Assembly (NCBI GenBank): GCA_024642265.1
Contig: JAHEBL010000017.1
Location: 1-48,416 of the forward strand
Origin: Haliea sp.
Lineage (GTDB): Bacteria > Pseudomonadota > Gammaproteobacteria > Pseudomonadales > Halieaceae
Length of the DNA stretch: 48,416 bases
Direction of reading: 5' to 3'
Part shown: positions 18,154 to 26,882 of the stretch, piece by piece
Position numbering within the stretch: the first letter of the stretch is position 1
Layout: each line of letters begins with the position of its first letter
Translations under genes and position numbers: made by a program
Notes under the pieces: model-generated
Databases searched by the model: none
The model's input: only the letters and a program-made list of their open reading frames with translations
What the model was told of the DNA's origin: nothing

Positions 18154-19163
18154 GGATGAGCGCCCGTCTGGTTGCCCCCGATATTATCACCAAGCCTTCC
18201 TTCGCCCAACATTCTCTGTACTTTTCCCAATAAAGCATCGAGCAACAACTGCGGGTTGGGGTTCGAACCGGCGCCGATTGCCCGCTGTATTTGCCTGATT
18301 TCATCCAGCAGCCGAAACCCGCCCTTTGCCGGTGCGCTGGCAAGCTCGTGCGCCCCGAGGTTGCGCAGGAGAGACTGTATACCCTCCACCAGCTGCGCCA
18401 GTGCCCGGTCCAGTTCCTCATTGGCAAGGGCGGCCGCCAGCGCCGTCACCCCCACCCGCCCGGCAAACACCCCTTGCAATGCCTGCCTTACCAGCTGCAA
18501 TCGTTCGGCGCTCTCGTCGCCGTACAATCGCGCGGCCAGCAGCGGTCGCCCGCCCGCCAGGTCCAGCAACTGTTGGCTCTGCTCGCGCTCCCCACAGACC
18601 CTGTCCAGCCATTCCAGGCTTTGCTGCGCGGTGGGAAGCGCGGGCCTGAGCAACTGGCAACGGGAACGGATGGTGGCGGGCAAACCGTGCAGTCGATGGC
18701 AGACCAGCACCAGGTAGGTATTGGCGGGCGGTTCCTCCAGCACTTTGAGCAGGGCATTTGCCGCGTTGGTGTTCATGCTCTCCGCGGGCGAGATCACCAC
18801 CACCTTGCGCAGGCCGAAACCCGCCGTCCTGTTGGCGAAGTCAACAATCTTGCGGATCTGGTCAATTTTGATGACCCGGCTATTGCCCTCCGGCTCCATC
18901 CAGCGAAAGTCCCCATGGTTACCACTGGCACTCAATTCGCAGGGATGGCATGTGCCGCAGTTAAGTCCCGCTGCCGGGCGGGCGCACAGGAGCAGGCGCG
19001 CAAGAGCCAGTGCCAGGCGTGATTTACCCGTGTCCCGGGGGCCGCTTATCAACAGTGCGTGGGGCAGCTGCCCCTCGTCGATCTGCTGATTCAGGCGCGA
19101 CCAGGCATCTGCCTGCCAGGGAAGTGGGGCACTTATCTTCGAGATATCCGCTATCGCAGTCAT
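18150..19163 (-). CDS. holB: DNA polymerase III delta-prime subunit
   Basis: 337 residues from the ATG at 19163, which overlaps the tmk stop by four bases; a longer frame starts nine codons earlier inside tmk. HolB is a clamp-loader subunit. The P-loop is degenerate (GPRDTGKS), a zinc-binding cluster appears in the C-rich segment LNCGTCHPCEL, and the sensor/arginine-finger region is seen as MNTNAANALLKVLEEPP and ATIRSRC. It lies between tmk and pilZ, as in most gammaproteobacteria. Confidence 0.95.
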   Translation of the reverse strand: MTAIADISKISAPLPWQADAWSRLNQQIDEGQLPHALLISGPRDTGKSRLALALARLLLCARPAAGLNCGTCHPCELSASGNHGDFRWMEPEGNSRVIKIDQIRKIVDFANRTAGFGLRKVVVISPAESMNTNAANALLKVLEEPPANTYLVLVCHRLHGLPATIRSRCQLLRPALPTAQQSLEWLDRVCGEREQSQQLLDLAGGRPLLAARLYGDESAERLQLVRQALQGVFAGRVGVTALAAALANEELDRALAQLVEGIQSLLRNLGAHELASAPAKGGFRLLDEIRQIQRAIGAGSNPNPQLLLDALLGKVQRMLGEGRLGDNIGGNQTGAHP

Positions 19164-19813
19164 GGGTCCGGATGCCTCACGCCCCAGCACGCCGTCAGTT
19201 CATTACAGACTTTCAGCAGTTGCCGCTGCACAGCGTCCAGTGACTGACTGGCATCGATAATGCGATAGCGACCGCTGCTTTTCTCGGCGAGTTCCAGGTA
19301 GGTGGCGCGCACCCGCTCAAAAAACGCCAGTTCCTCCCGCTCGAAACGATCCAGCTCTCCCCTGCCCTGCGCTCTCGCCATCCCGGTTGCAACGGGCGCG
19401 TCCAGCAGCAGCGTACAATCCGGCCGCAGCTGGCCCTGGACCAACTGTTCCAGGGTACTGACAGCGTTGCGATCAAGGCCGCGGCCGCCGCACTGATAGG
19501 CGTAGGTGGCATCGGTGAAGCGGTCACACAAGACCCATGTTCCAGCGGCAAGTGCCGGCTCAATACGGGTACTGATATGCTGCGCCCGGGCGGCGAACAC
19601 CAGCAGTAATTCCGCCATTGCATCGACGGCTTCTTCATCCACCGCCAGCAGCAATTGCCGGACCTTCTCACCGAGCGCGCTTCCGCCCGGCTCCCGCGTC
19701 ACCAGCAGATCAACACCCTGCCCGACCAGCTGTTCCTCGAGATAGGCGATATTAGTCGACTTGCCAACACCCTCGCCGCCCTCCACGGTAATGAAAAGTC
19801 CCCGGGCACTCAC
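19160..19813 (-). CDS. tmk: Thymidylate kinase
   Basis: 217 residues. It phosphorylates dTMP to dTDP. The P-loop is GGEGVGKST (residues 12-20), followed by the substrate motif TREPGGSALGE, the DRF segment in WVLCDRFTDATYAYQ, and the lid RGELDRFERE. The start is GTG at 19813, three bases after the mltG stop. Its end overlaps holB. Confidence 0.96.
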   Translation of the reverse strand: MSARGLFITVEGGEGVGKSTNIAYLEEQLVGQGVDLLVTREPGGSALGEKVRQLLLAVDEEAVDAMAELLLVFAARAQHISTRIEPALAAGTWVLCDRFTDATYAYQCGGRGLDRNAVSTLEQLVQGQLRPDCTLLLDAPVATGMARAQGRGELDRFEREELAFFERVRATYLELAEKSSGRYRIIDASQSLDAVQRQLLKVCNELTACWGVRHPDP

Positions 19814-19816
19814 AGG

Positions 19817-20845
19817 CTAGGGTGCCTCCGGGCTGGAGCGATAGTCTTGCCTGCGCTGCAACTGGTACTTGCGAACCGCCGCCTCGTGCTCGCGCAGCGT
19901 GGTACTGAACACATGTCCGCCATCTCCCCTGGCGACAAAGAACAGTGTCGTGCCTTCCGCGGGATGCAGCGCGGCGTGAATGGCAGCCCGTCCGGGCAGT
20001 GCAATCGGGGTGGGTGGCAGACCATCAATGCGGTAGGTGTTATAGGCATTATCTTCATCGGACAGGTGTGTGCGCCGCAGGTTACCATCAAACTGGGGAC
20101 CTATCCCGTAGATAACAGTCGGATCGGTTTGCAAGCGCATGCCGCGCTGCAGTCGGCGTACGAATACGCCGGCGATCTGCTCTCGCTCCTCGGGCAGACC
20201 GGTTTCCCGCTCGATGATAGAGGCCATTATCAAGGCCTCGTAAGGTGTTTCGTAGGGCAGTTCCGCCTCCCTCGCCTGCCACTCCTGCTCCAGCACGCTG
20301 ATCATTTTCTGGTTGGCGCGCTGCAGCAGTTCCAGGTCGCTTGTGTGGCGGGTGTAGTGATACGTATCGGGAAAAAACAGCCCTTCCGGGTGTGTGTAGG
20401 GTTCGACCATGGCCTTTATACGCGCATCGTCCGGCCCTTCCAGTACGCCATCCAGTTCAGTCTGCGCCGCCAGGATAGCCAGTGCCTGGGCCAGGGTCAC
20501 ACCTTCGGGTAGTGTGACCTGGTACTGGATGACCTTGCCGCTGCGCAGCAGTTCCAGCAAGGCAGTGGCGTCCAGCGGATCCACGAGGAGGTATTCCCCG
20601 TGTTTGATTTGCTGATCGATACCGGTCCAGCGGCCATAGGCGATAAGCAGGTTTGGATTGGCCAGCACACCCTCATCGTACAGCCTGTTTGCCACCGCCC
20701 GCAGCGATTCTCCCGGCGCCACGAGCAGTGCAAGGCCGTCAGCCGGCAGCAGCAGGGGCTCCTGCCAGCGCCGCTCCACCTCCTGCAGCGCCAGGATACA
20801 GCCCAGCGTCATCAGCAATAAAACCAACAGCAGCTTGCGGATCAC
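19817..20845 (-). CDS. mltG: Endolytic murein transglycosylase MltG
   Basis: 342 residues, typical of YceG/MltG. It has an N-terminal transmembrane helix (about 4-20) and a periplasmic catalytic domain that cleaves nascent glycan strands and sets their length. A LysM-like region (LVAPGESLRAVANRLYDEGV) precedes the catalytic motif ALIMASIIERETGLPEER with the conserved Glu. The C-terminal NTYRIDGLPPTPIALPG and FVARGDGGHVFSTTLREHE are family hallmarks. The start is GTG, overlapping the pabC stop by four bases. Confidence 0.95.
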   Translation of the reverse strand: MIRKLLLVLLLMTLGCILALQEVERRWQEPLLLPADGLALLVAPGESLRAVANRLYDEGVLANPNLLIAYGRWTGIDQQIKHGEYLLVDPLDATALLELLRSGKVIQYQVTLPEGVTLAQALAILAAQTELDGVLEGPDDARIKAMVEPYTHPEGLFFPDTYHYTRHTSDLELLQRANQKMISVLEQEWQAREAELPYETPYEALIMASIIERETGLPEEREQIAGVFVRRLQRGMRLQTDPTVIYGIGPQFDGNLRRTHLSDEDNAYNTYRIDGLPPTPIALPGRAAIHAALHPAEGTTLFFVARGDGGHVFSTTLREHEAAVRKYQLQRRQDYRSSPEAP

Positions 20846-21681
20846 TGCAGCTCATCCCGGTACAGTCCGTACATTGCTGCACACACGGGGTGCTCGTTCC
20901 AGGTACGCTTACCGAAACTGGCCACCGGGCGCAGCCCAAGCAGGCTGTTACTGTAAAAAACCTCCTGTGCACTCTCCAGCTGGTCGACGGTCATGAACTC
21001 TTCCCGCACGGCCAACCCCAGGGCCGGCGCCCAACGACGCATGACGAGGTCGCGCCTGGTCCCGGCAATGCCGCAACCGTGCAACGGCGGGGTCAGCAGC
21101 TGGCCGTCGCAAACAGCGAAAAAATTCGCAGCGACAACCGATATGGGATTTCCCTGCTGGTCGAGCATCACGGCTTCATCGTAACCGGCTTCGCGGTATT
21201 CACGCGCGGCCAATACATTTTCAAGCCGGTTCAGGTGTTTCAGGCCGGCCAGCAAAGGCTGGGCAGGCCAACGCACACTGGCCAGACCCAGTCGAGCCGG
21301 GTCGGGCATGTGAGCTGTCGTCTCCTCAAGCCTGGTGGCGGTGATGATAATGCGGGGATCGGCTGGTTCCGGGGGAGCATACCCGCGCGGACCTGCCCCC
21401 CTGGTGACGGTTACTCGCAATGCGCTCCAGCGCCAGCCACGCGCGGCGCTCGCCAAGGCGGCCTGCCGCAGCTGCTGCTGCACGGCAACACTGCAGTCCG
21501 GGAACATCAGCGCGCGGCAGCCGGCCTGGAACCGGGCCAGGTGCAGTTCGCTATAAAGCGGTTCGGTGCCATTTACAAGCAGGGTTTCGAACAGCCCATC
21601 GCCAAATTCGACTCCGCGATCCGGCAGGGGCAGTGCTGTCGCTGCTACCCCGTTAAGCCAGATCACTGTATTGCCGCACAC
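20842..21681 (-). CDS. pabC: Aminodeoxychorismate lyase
   Basis: 279 residues. This PLP enzyme of the fold-type IV aminotransferase family releases p-aminobenzoate from aminodeoxychorismate for folate synthesis. Seen: DRGVEFGDGLFETLLVNG, the PLP-lysine context in AGLKHLNRLENVLAAREYR, and the MLDQQGNPISVVAANFFAV and STNSLLGLRPV-like C-terminal segments. The chosen start is GTG at 21681; another GTG at 21666 (VIWLNG) is equally possible, and neither has a good ribosome-binding site. It follows fabF by 21 bases. Confidence 0.93.
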   Translation of the reverse strand: MCGNTVIWLNGVAATALPLPDRGVEFGDGLFETLLVNGTEPLYSELHLARFQAGCRALMFPDCSVAVQQQLRQAALASAARGWRWSALRVTVTRGAGPRGYAPPEPADPRIIITATRLEETTAHMPDPARLGLASVRWPAQPLLAGLKHLNRLENVLAAREYREAGYDEAVMLDQQGNPISVVAANFFAVCDGQLLTPPLHGCGIAGTRRDLVMRRWAPALGLAVREEFMTVDQLESAQEVFYSNSLLGLRPVASFGKRTWNEHPVCAAMYGLYRDELQ

Positions 21682-21702
21682 GGGCCAGGATTCGTTCGCC
21701 GA

Positions 21703-22947
21703 TCAATCCGGCTTTGCGAACAGCAGAGAACCGTTGGTGCCACCAAAGCCGAAGGAGTTCGAAACAACACAGTCGATCGGCCTCTCCTGTGCCGTGTGGG
21801 GCACGTAATTCAGGTTGCAGCCCTCTGCAGGATTGTCGAGGTTGATGGTTGGTGGCGCCACCTGATCGCGCAGGGCGAGGATTGAAAAGATCGCTTCCAC
21901 GGCGCCGGCTGCACCCAGTAAATGTCCCACCATTGACTTGGTCGAACTGACTGCAACCTGCGCAGCGGCAGACCCGAGTACGGTCTCTACCGCCCGGCTC
22001 TCGGCCAGGTCGCCCGCGTTGGTCGACGTGCCATGAGCGTTGATATAACTGATTCGATCGACCGCCACACCGGCATCCCTGATGGCGTTTGACATCGCCG
22101 CGGCGGCGCCCCTGCCATCTTCCGGCGGCAGGGTCATGTGATAGGCATCCCCGCTCATCCCAAAACCGAGGAGCTCGGCATAAATGGTGGCACCCCGTGC
22201 CTTCGCCATTTCATACTCTTCGAGCACGAGAACTCCGGAGCCGTCGCCAAGCACAAAGCCGTCACGATCCTTGTCCCACGGGCGCGATGCCGCGGCTGGA
22301 TCATCGTTGCGGGTGGACAGCGCCCTGGCGGCCGCAAAACCACCCAGGCCAACCGGCGTGGTTGCCATCTCGGCACCGCCTACCAGCATGACATCTGCGT
22401 CCCCGAGTGCAATCAGCTTGGCACCGAGACCGATATTGTGGGTGCCGGAGGTACAGGCGGTCACTATTGCAAGGTTAGGTCCCTGCAGGTTGTACATCAC
22501 CGACAGGTTGCCCGAGATCATGTTGATGATGGAGCCGGGCACAAAAAAGGGCGAAATCTTGCGCGGCCCGGAAGTCCTGATTATCTCGGCATTTTTCTCG
22601 ATCTGGCCGATACCGCCAATGCCGGAGCCTATGGCGCAGCCCACTCGCGGGGCCAGTTCCTCAGTGATCTCAAGACCGCTGTCGCGCATTGCCTGGATGC
22701 CGGCGGCCATTCCGAACTGAACGAACTGATCCATCTTCCGGGCATCCTTGACTGGCAGGTAGCCGGAGATATCAAAGTCTTTGACACTCGCGCTGAAGCG
22801 GGTGCTGTATGCAGAAACATCGAAACTGTCGATGAGTGCAGCTCCGCTCTTACCTGCAAGAATCGCCTTCCAGGTTTCCTCCACTGTATTGCCAAGTGGG
22901 CTCAGCATGCCCATGCCTGTAACAACGACTCTTCTGCCAATCAACAC
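21703..22947 (-). CDS. fabF: Beta-ketoacyl-ACP synthase II
   Basis: 414 residues. It is the condensing enzyme that elongates acyl-ACP with malonyl-ACP. The nucleophile Cys165 is in [12 protein letters not shown], the first His in INAHGTSTN, the second in [16 protein letters not shown], and the glycine-rich C-terminal loop is NSFGFGGTN. It follows acpP but a transcription terminator lies between them (23012-23046), so it is probably expressed below acpP. Confidence 0.98.
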   Translation of the reverse strand: MLIGRRVVVTGMGMLSPLGNTVEETWKAILAGKSGAALIDSFDVSAYSTRFSASVKDFDISGYLPVKDARKMDQFVQFGMAAGIQAMRDSGLEITEELAPRVGCAIGSGIGGIGQIEKNAEIIRTSGPRKISPFFVPGSIINMISGNLSVMYNLQGPNLAIVTACTSGTHNIGLGAKLIALGDADVMLVGGAEMATTPVGLGGFAAARALSTRNDDPAAASRPWDKDRDGFVLGDGSGVLVLEEYEMAKARGATIYAELLGFGMSGDAYHMTLPPEDGRGAAAAMSNAIRDAGVAVDRISYINAHGTSTNAGDLAESRAVETVLGSAAAQVAVSSTKSMVGHLLGAAGAVEAIFSILALRDQVAPPTINLDNPAEGCNLNYVPHTAQERPIDCVVSNSFGFGGTNGSLLFAKPD

Positions 22948-23011
22948 GCTGACTCCTTTTTGGCGCGATTAAATTGCTGCCAAATTCCCGCCAACTCACG
23001 GGACATAAATA

Positions 23012-23046
23012 AGAAAAGCCGCTCTATCGAAAATAGAAACGGCTTT
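23012..23046 (-). terminator. Intercistronic terminator between acpP and fabF
   Basis: On the minus strand a long stem starting AAAGCCG and closing CGGCTTT, with inner pairs CTAT/ATAG and a TTTCG loop, followed by TTCTTATTT. It begins about 25 bases after the acpP stop. It would let acpP be made in excess while allowing some readthrough into fabF. Confidence 0.8.
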
Positions 23047-23069
23047 AGAGTGCTACCGAGGAAGGTTGA

Positions 23070-23306
23070 TCAGGCGAGGTTTTCAGTAATGTAATCAATC
23101 GCCAGTTTTACAGTGGTGATTTTCTCGGCTTCCTCATCGGGAATTTCTGTTTCGAACTCTTCCTCCAGGGCCATCACCAGTTCGACGGTATCCAGAGAAT
23201 CGGCACCCAGATCCTCGACAAAAGAGGCCTCGGTCTGCACTTCTTCTTCTTTTACGCCAAGTTGTTCCGCCACGATTTTCTTAACGCGTTCTTCAATGCT
23301 GCTCAT
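23070..23306 (-). CDS. acpP: Acyl carrier protein
   Basis: 78 residues, acidic and helical, the usual ACP size. Ser37 in [12 protein letters not shown] is the phosphopantetheine attachment site. ACP carries the growing chain between FabD, FabG and FabF, all encoded beside it, and serves lipid A and other pathways. It has a strong ribosome-binding site (AGGAGCAGAG), a probable own promoter upstream and a terminator downstream. Confidence 0.99.
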   Translation of the reverse strand: MSSIEERVKKIVAEQLGVKEEEVQTEASFVEDLGADSLDTVELVMALEEEFETEIPDEEAEKITTVKLAIDYITENLA

Positions 23307-23367
23307 GATTATTCTCTGCTCCTGAAATTAGTGCTGAATCAAACCCGATTAACCGGCCTGAGCGCGC

Positions 23368-23396
23368 AGTTTACTCTGTTTTGTCAAAGAGGTTAA
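23368..23396 (-). promoter_or_regulatory. Candidate promoter of acpP
   Basis: On the minus strand TTAACC (23391-23396), 17-base spacer, TAAACT (23368-23373), about 62 bases before acpP. A consensus TTGACA also lies in the spacer but has no -10 at proper distance. The region upstream is very A/T-rich, which may act as an UP-like element. Confidence 0.45.
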
Positions 23397-23450
23397 AATT
23401 TTTTTTGAAACCCCGCTCAAGCCTGTTTTTTATTCTTTTTTTTCAAGAAG

Positions 23451-24194
23451 TTATCCCATGTACATACCGCCATTTATATGCACAGTCTCGCCTGTTATAT
23501 ACGCGGCTGCATCACTGCAAATAAAGCCCACCAGCGCGGCAATCTCCTCCGCCGCGCCCAGCCTCCCCAGCGGAATCTGCCCCAGCATCAGTGCGCGCTG
23601 TTCCTCCGACAACTCCCTGGTCATATCCGTATCGATAAAGCCTGGGGCGACACAGTTCACCGTGATAGAGCGCGAGCCCAGCTCGCGGGCCAGTGCACGG
23701 GAAAAACCCTCGGCCCCGGCCTTGGTGGCCGCGTAATTCGACTGGCCCATATTGCCCATCGAGCCGACGACCGATGTGATATTGACGATCCTGCCCCAGC
23801 GCGCCTTGGTCATACCCCGAAGACAGGCCTTGCTGACCCGGTAAAGTGCGGTGAGATTGGTTTCAATGACGTCGCCCCACTCATCGGCTTTCATTCGCAT
23901 CAGGATGTTGTCCCGCGTGATTCCCGCATTGTTCACCAGCACAAGTGGCGCGCCGAACTTCTCGTTGATCGCCTTTATCACCGCGGTCACGCTCTCGTCG
24001 TCGGCGACGTCGAGGGCCATGCCGCAACCGCTATTACCTGACTCGTGCAGATAGGCCGAAATCCTGTCGGCACCGGCATCGGTAGTAGCCGTGCCAACAA
24101 CGATGTAGCCGGATGCTGCCAGGTTCTGCGCAATAGCCTTGCCGATACCTCTACTGGCACCGGTAACCAATGCCACTCTCTTTTCCTCGGTCAT
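23451..24194 (-). CDS. fabG: 3-oxoacyl-ACP reductase
   Basis: 247 residues, a classical short-chain dehydrogenase. It reduces 3-ketoacyl-ACP with NADPH. The cofactor motif is TGASRGIGKAIA (residues 14-25), followed by LVNNAGITRD, the catalytic Ser in NITSVVGSMGN and the YxxxK pair in YAATKAGAEGFSRA. The C-terminal ITGETVHINGGMYM is typical of FabG. It lies 30 bases after fabD and 144 bases before acpP. Confidence 0.98.
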   Translation of the reverse strand: MTEEKRVALVTGASRGIGKAIAQNLAASGYIVVGTATTDAGADRISAYLHESGNSGCGMALDVADDESVTAVIKAINEKFGAPLVLVNNAGITRDNILMRMKADEWGDVIETNLTALYRVSKACLRGMTKARWGRIVNITSVVGSMGNMGQSNYAATKAGAEGFSRALARELGSRSITVNCVAPGFIDTDMTRELSEEQRALMLGQIPLGRLGAAEEIAALVGFICSDAAAYITGETVHINGGMYMG

Positions 24195-24224
24195 GGGTTT
24201 TACCCTCTTTATTAGTGTTCGGCG

Positions 24225-25178
24225 TTATTGTTCGGTGAGCGCTGTCAATGTGTTCAGCAGGTCATCGGGTTCCTCCAGCGAAAAACACTGGAGGGATTTG
24301 TCGATACGACGGACCAGGCCGCTGAGCACCTTGCCGGGCCCGCATTCGACAATGTTGATGGCGCCGGAATTTACAATTGTTGCCACGCAGCGGGTCCATT
24401 GCACCGGGCTGTATATCTGCTCCACAAGCAGTTCGCGAATCCGCCCGGGGTCCTGCTCAGGCGCGGCGTGTACATTGTGCACCACCGGTATTTTCGGGCT
24501 GCTGATCGTGATACCTGCGACGACCTCCGCCAGACGCTCACCGGCGGGTTTCATCAATTGCGTATGGAAAGGCGCGCTCACCGGCAGAGGCATTGCCCGC
24601 TTGGCTCCCGCCTCCTTGAGTCGACCAATGGCCTCATCCACCGCGCCGGTATGACCTGCGATTACCACCTGGCCGGGAGAATTGAAGTTGACCGCGCTGA
24701 CCACACCGCCGGAAGCGGCGGCGGCGTCGCTGCAGATGCGATTGATGGCTTCATCCTCCAGACCGATGATGGCGGCCATCGCCCCTTCACCGACAGGTAC
24801 CGCCGTCTGCATGAATGCGCCGCGCTGTTGCACCAGTTGCACTGCGTCGGCAAAACCCAGGGCGCCAGCGCAAACCAGAGCGGAAAACTCGCCCAGGCTG
24901 TGGCCCGCCATTATCCCGGGAAGCGGACCGCCCTGCTCAAGCCAGGCTCGCCACAGGGCCACACTCGATGTCAGCAAAACCGGTTGCGTGGTTTCGGTGA
25001 GGTTCAGCGCTTCCTGCTCGCCATTCTGGACCAGATCCCACATGTCGTACCCCAGCACAGCGGACGCTTCGGCGAATGTATCGCGTACCGCATGGAAGCG
25101 CTCATGGGCGGCTGCCAACATGCCCACTTTCTGGGAGCCCTGGCCCGGGAACACAAATGCGATCAGATTTTCTGGCAT
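24225..25178 (-). CDS. fabD: Malonyl-CoA-ACP transacylase
   Basis: 317 residues. It loads malonyl groups from CoA onto ACP. The nucleophile Ser94 is in AGHSLGEFSAL, the oxyanion-side motif is FPGQGSQKVGM, and the His partner lies in PVSAPFHTQLM. In related bacteria plsX (and often fabH) lies between rpmF and fabD; here fabD is directly next to rpmF, with only a 285-base gap. Confidence 0.97.
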   Translation of the reverse strand: MPENLIAFVFPGQGSQKVGMLAAAHERFHAVRDTFAEASAVLGYDMWDLVQNGEQEALNLTETTQPVLLTSSVALWRAWLEQGGPLPGIMAGHSLGEFSALVCAGALGFADAVQLVQQRGAFMQTAVPVGEGAMAAIIGLEDEAINRICSDAAAASGGVVSAVNFNSPGQVVIAGHTGAVDEAIGRLKEAGAKRAMPLPVSAPFHTQLMKPAGERLAEVVAGITISSPKIPVVHNVHAAPEQDPGRIRELLVEQIYSPVQWTRCVATIVNSGAINIVECGPGKVLSGLVRRIDKSLQCFSLEEPDDLLNTLTALTEQ

Positions 25179-25377
25179 GTTTTACTCCTGCTTACTGGCT
25201 ACAGTAGATGACGATAGCTGGGAATCGAGCGGCTGCGCGACATCGCAAAAGTGTAGCGCACGGGGCCGGATCGGCGCGGAAACAGCTGGGCCGATGTGTT
25301 TGCAAACCGATAAGACCTGCCTGCCGGGATCGACTGGACTTGCTGTACGGGCACCGAGTGGCGCGGGGCTGGGGAAA

Positions 25378-25404
25378 CTGCGGGGGGTTTTGAACCCCCC
25401 GCAG
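25378..25404 (-). terminator. Strong hairpin after rpmF
   Basis: A perfect 12-base-pair stem (25378-25389 with 25393-25404) with a 3-base loop. On the minus strand it is followed by TTT and then C residues, so it is a very stable 3' end with a weak U tract. It lies about 60 bases after the rpmF stop, and the rest of the 25179-25463 gap holds nothing recognisable. Confidence 0.6.
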
Positions 25405-25463
25405 CCTGGTTCGGGCCAGCCAAACCGTAACCGGAATCGGCGGGACACCGCTGACCAGGGGTA

Positions 25464-25646
25464 TTAGTCTTCGTTGCCGCCGTCGACGACTTTCTTGCCG
25501 CGATAGAAGCCATCAGCGGTTACGTGGTGACGACGGTGCGTTTCACCGGATGTCTGGTCTACCGACAGGGTCGGCCCGGACAGTGCGTCGTGCGAGCGGC
25601 GCATGCCGCGACGTGAACGCGTTTTCTTACTTTTCTGGACAGCCAT
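25464..25646 (-). CDS. rpmF: 50S ribosomal protein L32
   Basis: 60 residues, very basic, beginning [22 protein letters not shown] as in other L32 proteins. The C-terminal part contains [20 protein letters not shown]. It lacks the Cys pairs of zinc-binding L32 forms, as is usual in gammaproteobacteria. It is 9 bases after yceD, the standard operon. Confidence 0.98.
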   Translation of the reverse strand: MAVQKSKKTRSRRGMRRSHDALSGPTLSVDQTSGETHRRHHVTADGFYRGKKVVDGGNED

Positions 25647-25655
25647 GACTGACTC

Positions 25656-26195
25656 CTAGGTTTTGCTGCCGGGCTTCAACTGCGCCAGCACGTTAAACGG
25701 ATTCGGTTTAGACTCCGGGACGGCTTCCCCTGCGGGGGCCTGCCCGGCGTTAAAACTGGACAAAATTTGTTGGCACTCTTCTGTGTCGTGATAGCTGAAG
25801 GAAGGGAGGGCCAGTATTAATTCGTCCTCGACCACTTCCCACAGCATGCAGGCCTCTTCCTCGACTATCAGGGGCTCCAGGTGACGCGGAAGATGGGCGG
25901 CCTGTTCATCGGTCCAGACCACGGCCAGCGTATTTTCGCAGGCCAGGGTCTTTGGCAATCGCTCAAGGCAGCGCTGACAGCTTACCGCCACCTCGGCGCT
26001 TAACGCCAGGTGGATCAGGTACCTGTTTTCCTCGTCCCGGGTGAACGATAATTCCGCCTGGATCGCCCCGTCGTCATCGGCTAAAAGTGCGCGAAAACGC
26101 GGTAAATCCAGTGGTTTTAGCGTTCCCCTGACACTCACGCCACGCACGGCTGCCTTGCGGACATCCAGCGTGCTCGGGAGGGGCTCACTCAACAT
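25656..26195 (-). CDS. yceD: YceD/DUF177 large-subunit rRNA accumulation protein
   Basis: 179 residues. YceD proteins are cotranscribed with rpmF and are needed for normal 23S rRNA accumulation. The sequence has the DUF177 core ELSFTRDEENRYLIHLALSA, the conserved CQRCLE pair of cysteines and LILALPSFSYHDTEEC. The ATG at 26195 matches the N-terminus of the Pseudomonas homologue. The promoter at 26204-26232 would start the mRNA only about two bases before this ATG. Confidence 0.92.
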   Translation of the reverse strand: MLSEPLPSTLDVRKAAVRGVSVRGTLKPLDLPRFRALLADDDGAIQAELSFTRDEENRYLIHLALSAEVAVSCQRCLERLPKTLACENTLAVVWTDEQAAHLPRHLEPLIVEEEACMLWEVVEDELILALPSFSYHDTEECQQILSSFNAGQAPAGEAVPESKPNPFNVLAQLKPGSKT

Positions 26196-26203
26196 AGGCG
26201 CGC

Positions 26204-26232
26204 ATCATAGGGGCGGTTTCCCCCTTTGTCAA
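26204..26232 (-). promoter_or_regulatory. Near-consensus sigma70 promoter of yceD-rpmF
   Basis: On the minus strand TTGACA (26227-26232), 17-base spacer, TATGAT (26204-26209). Only 8 bases separate the -10 from the yceD ATG, implying an essentially leaderless message. The divergent maf gene starts at 26292. Confidence 0.8.
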
Positions 26233-26291
26233 AAATATCTTTAAAATACAACCAGTTCACGCGATTACCCACAGGAACAGGAAGCCCGGAT

Positions 26292-26882
26292 ATGGACATC
26301 ATTCTCGCCTCAAGCTCGCCTTATCGACAGCGCTTGCTGGCGCGCCTGCAATTGCCCTTCAGCTGCATGGCACCCAATGTGGAGGAAACACGCCGGCCGG
26401 GGGAGGCGCCGGCGGCGATGGCGGCGCGCCTGGCGCTGGCAAAAGCGCGTGCAGTCGCCCCGAGCTACCCGGATGCGCTGGTCATAGGCAGTGATCAGGT
26501 GGCCGCAATCGGGGACACTGTCATGGGCAAGCCTGGCAACCACGCGAGCGCCTTCGCGCAGCTGCGTGCAAGCGCGGGACATGAGGTCCGCTTTCATACC
26601 GGCCTGGCACTGTACTGTGCCTCAAGTGGCTTCGAACGGTTCCACGTGGAACCTTTCAGCGTCCATTTCCGCGAACTTAGCGACACCGACATAGAACGCT
26701 ACCTGCACATCGAGCAGCCTTATGACTGCGCCGGCAGTTTCAAGTGTGAGGGCCTGGGTATCGCCCTGTTTGAACGCATGGAGGGTAATGACCCCACCAG
26801 CCTGGAGGGACTGCCCCTGATCGCGCTGACAGGATTGCTGGCCGAGGCGGGCCTGCCGGTCCTCGGCGTCGACAGGAGCTAG
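26292..26882 (+). CDS. yceF: Maf-like nucleotide pyrophosphatase (YceF type)
   Basis: 196 residues from the ATG at 26292, chosen because AGGAAG lies just upstream and MDIILASSSPYRQRLLARL is the canonical Maf start. The Maf fold hydrolyses non-canonical NTPs; the YceF group prefers m7GTP. Visible motifs: SSSPYR, the EE pair in PNVEETRRPGE, VIGSDQVA with the catalytic Asp, KP in MGKPGN, and YDCAGSFKCEGLG. It is divergent from yceD, and its stop overlaps the HAD gene stop in a shared CTAG. Confidence 0.93.
   Translation: MDIILASSSPYRQRLLARLQLPFSCMAPNVEETRRPGEAPAAMAARLALAKARAVAPSYPDALVIGSDQVAAIGDTVMGKPGNHASAFAQLRASAGHEVRFHTGLALYCASSGFERFHVEPFSVHFRELSDTDIERYLHIEQPYDCAGSFKCEGLGIALFERMEGNDPTSLEGLPLIALTGLLAEAGLPVLGVDRS

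Noticed and set aside
25179-25463. Remnant of plsX between rpmF and fabD
   Set aside because: Neither strand shows a stretch resembling PlsX in this gap.
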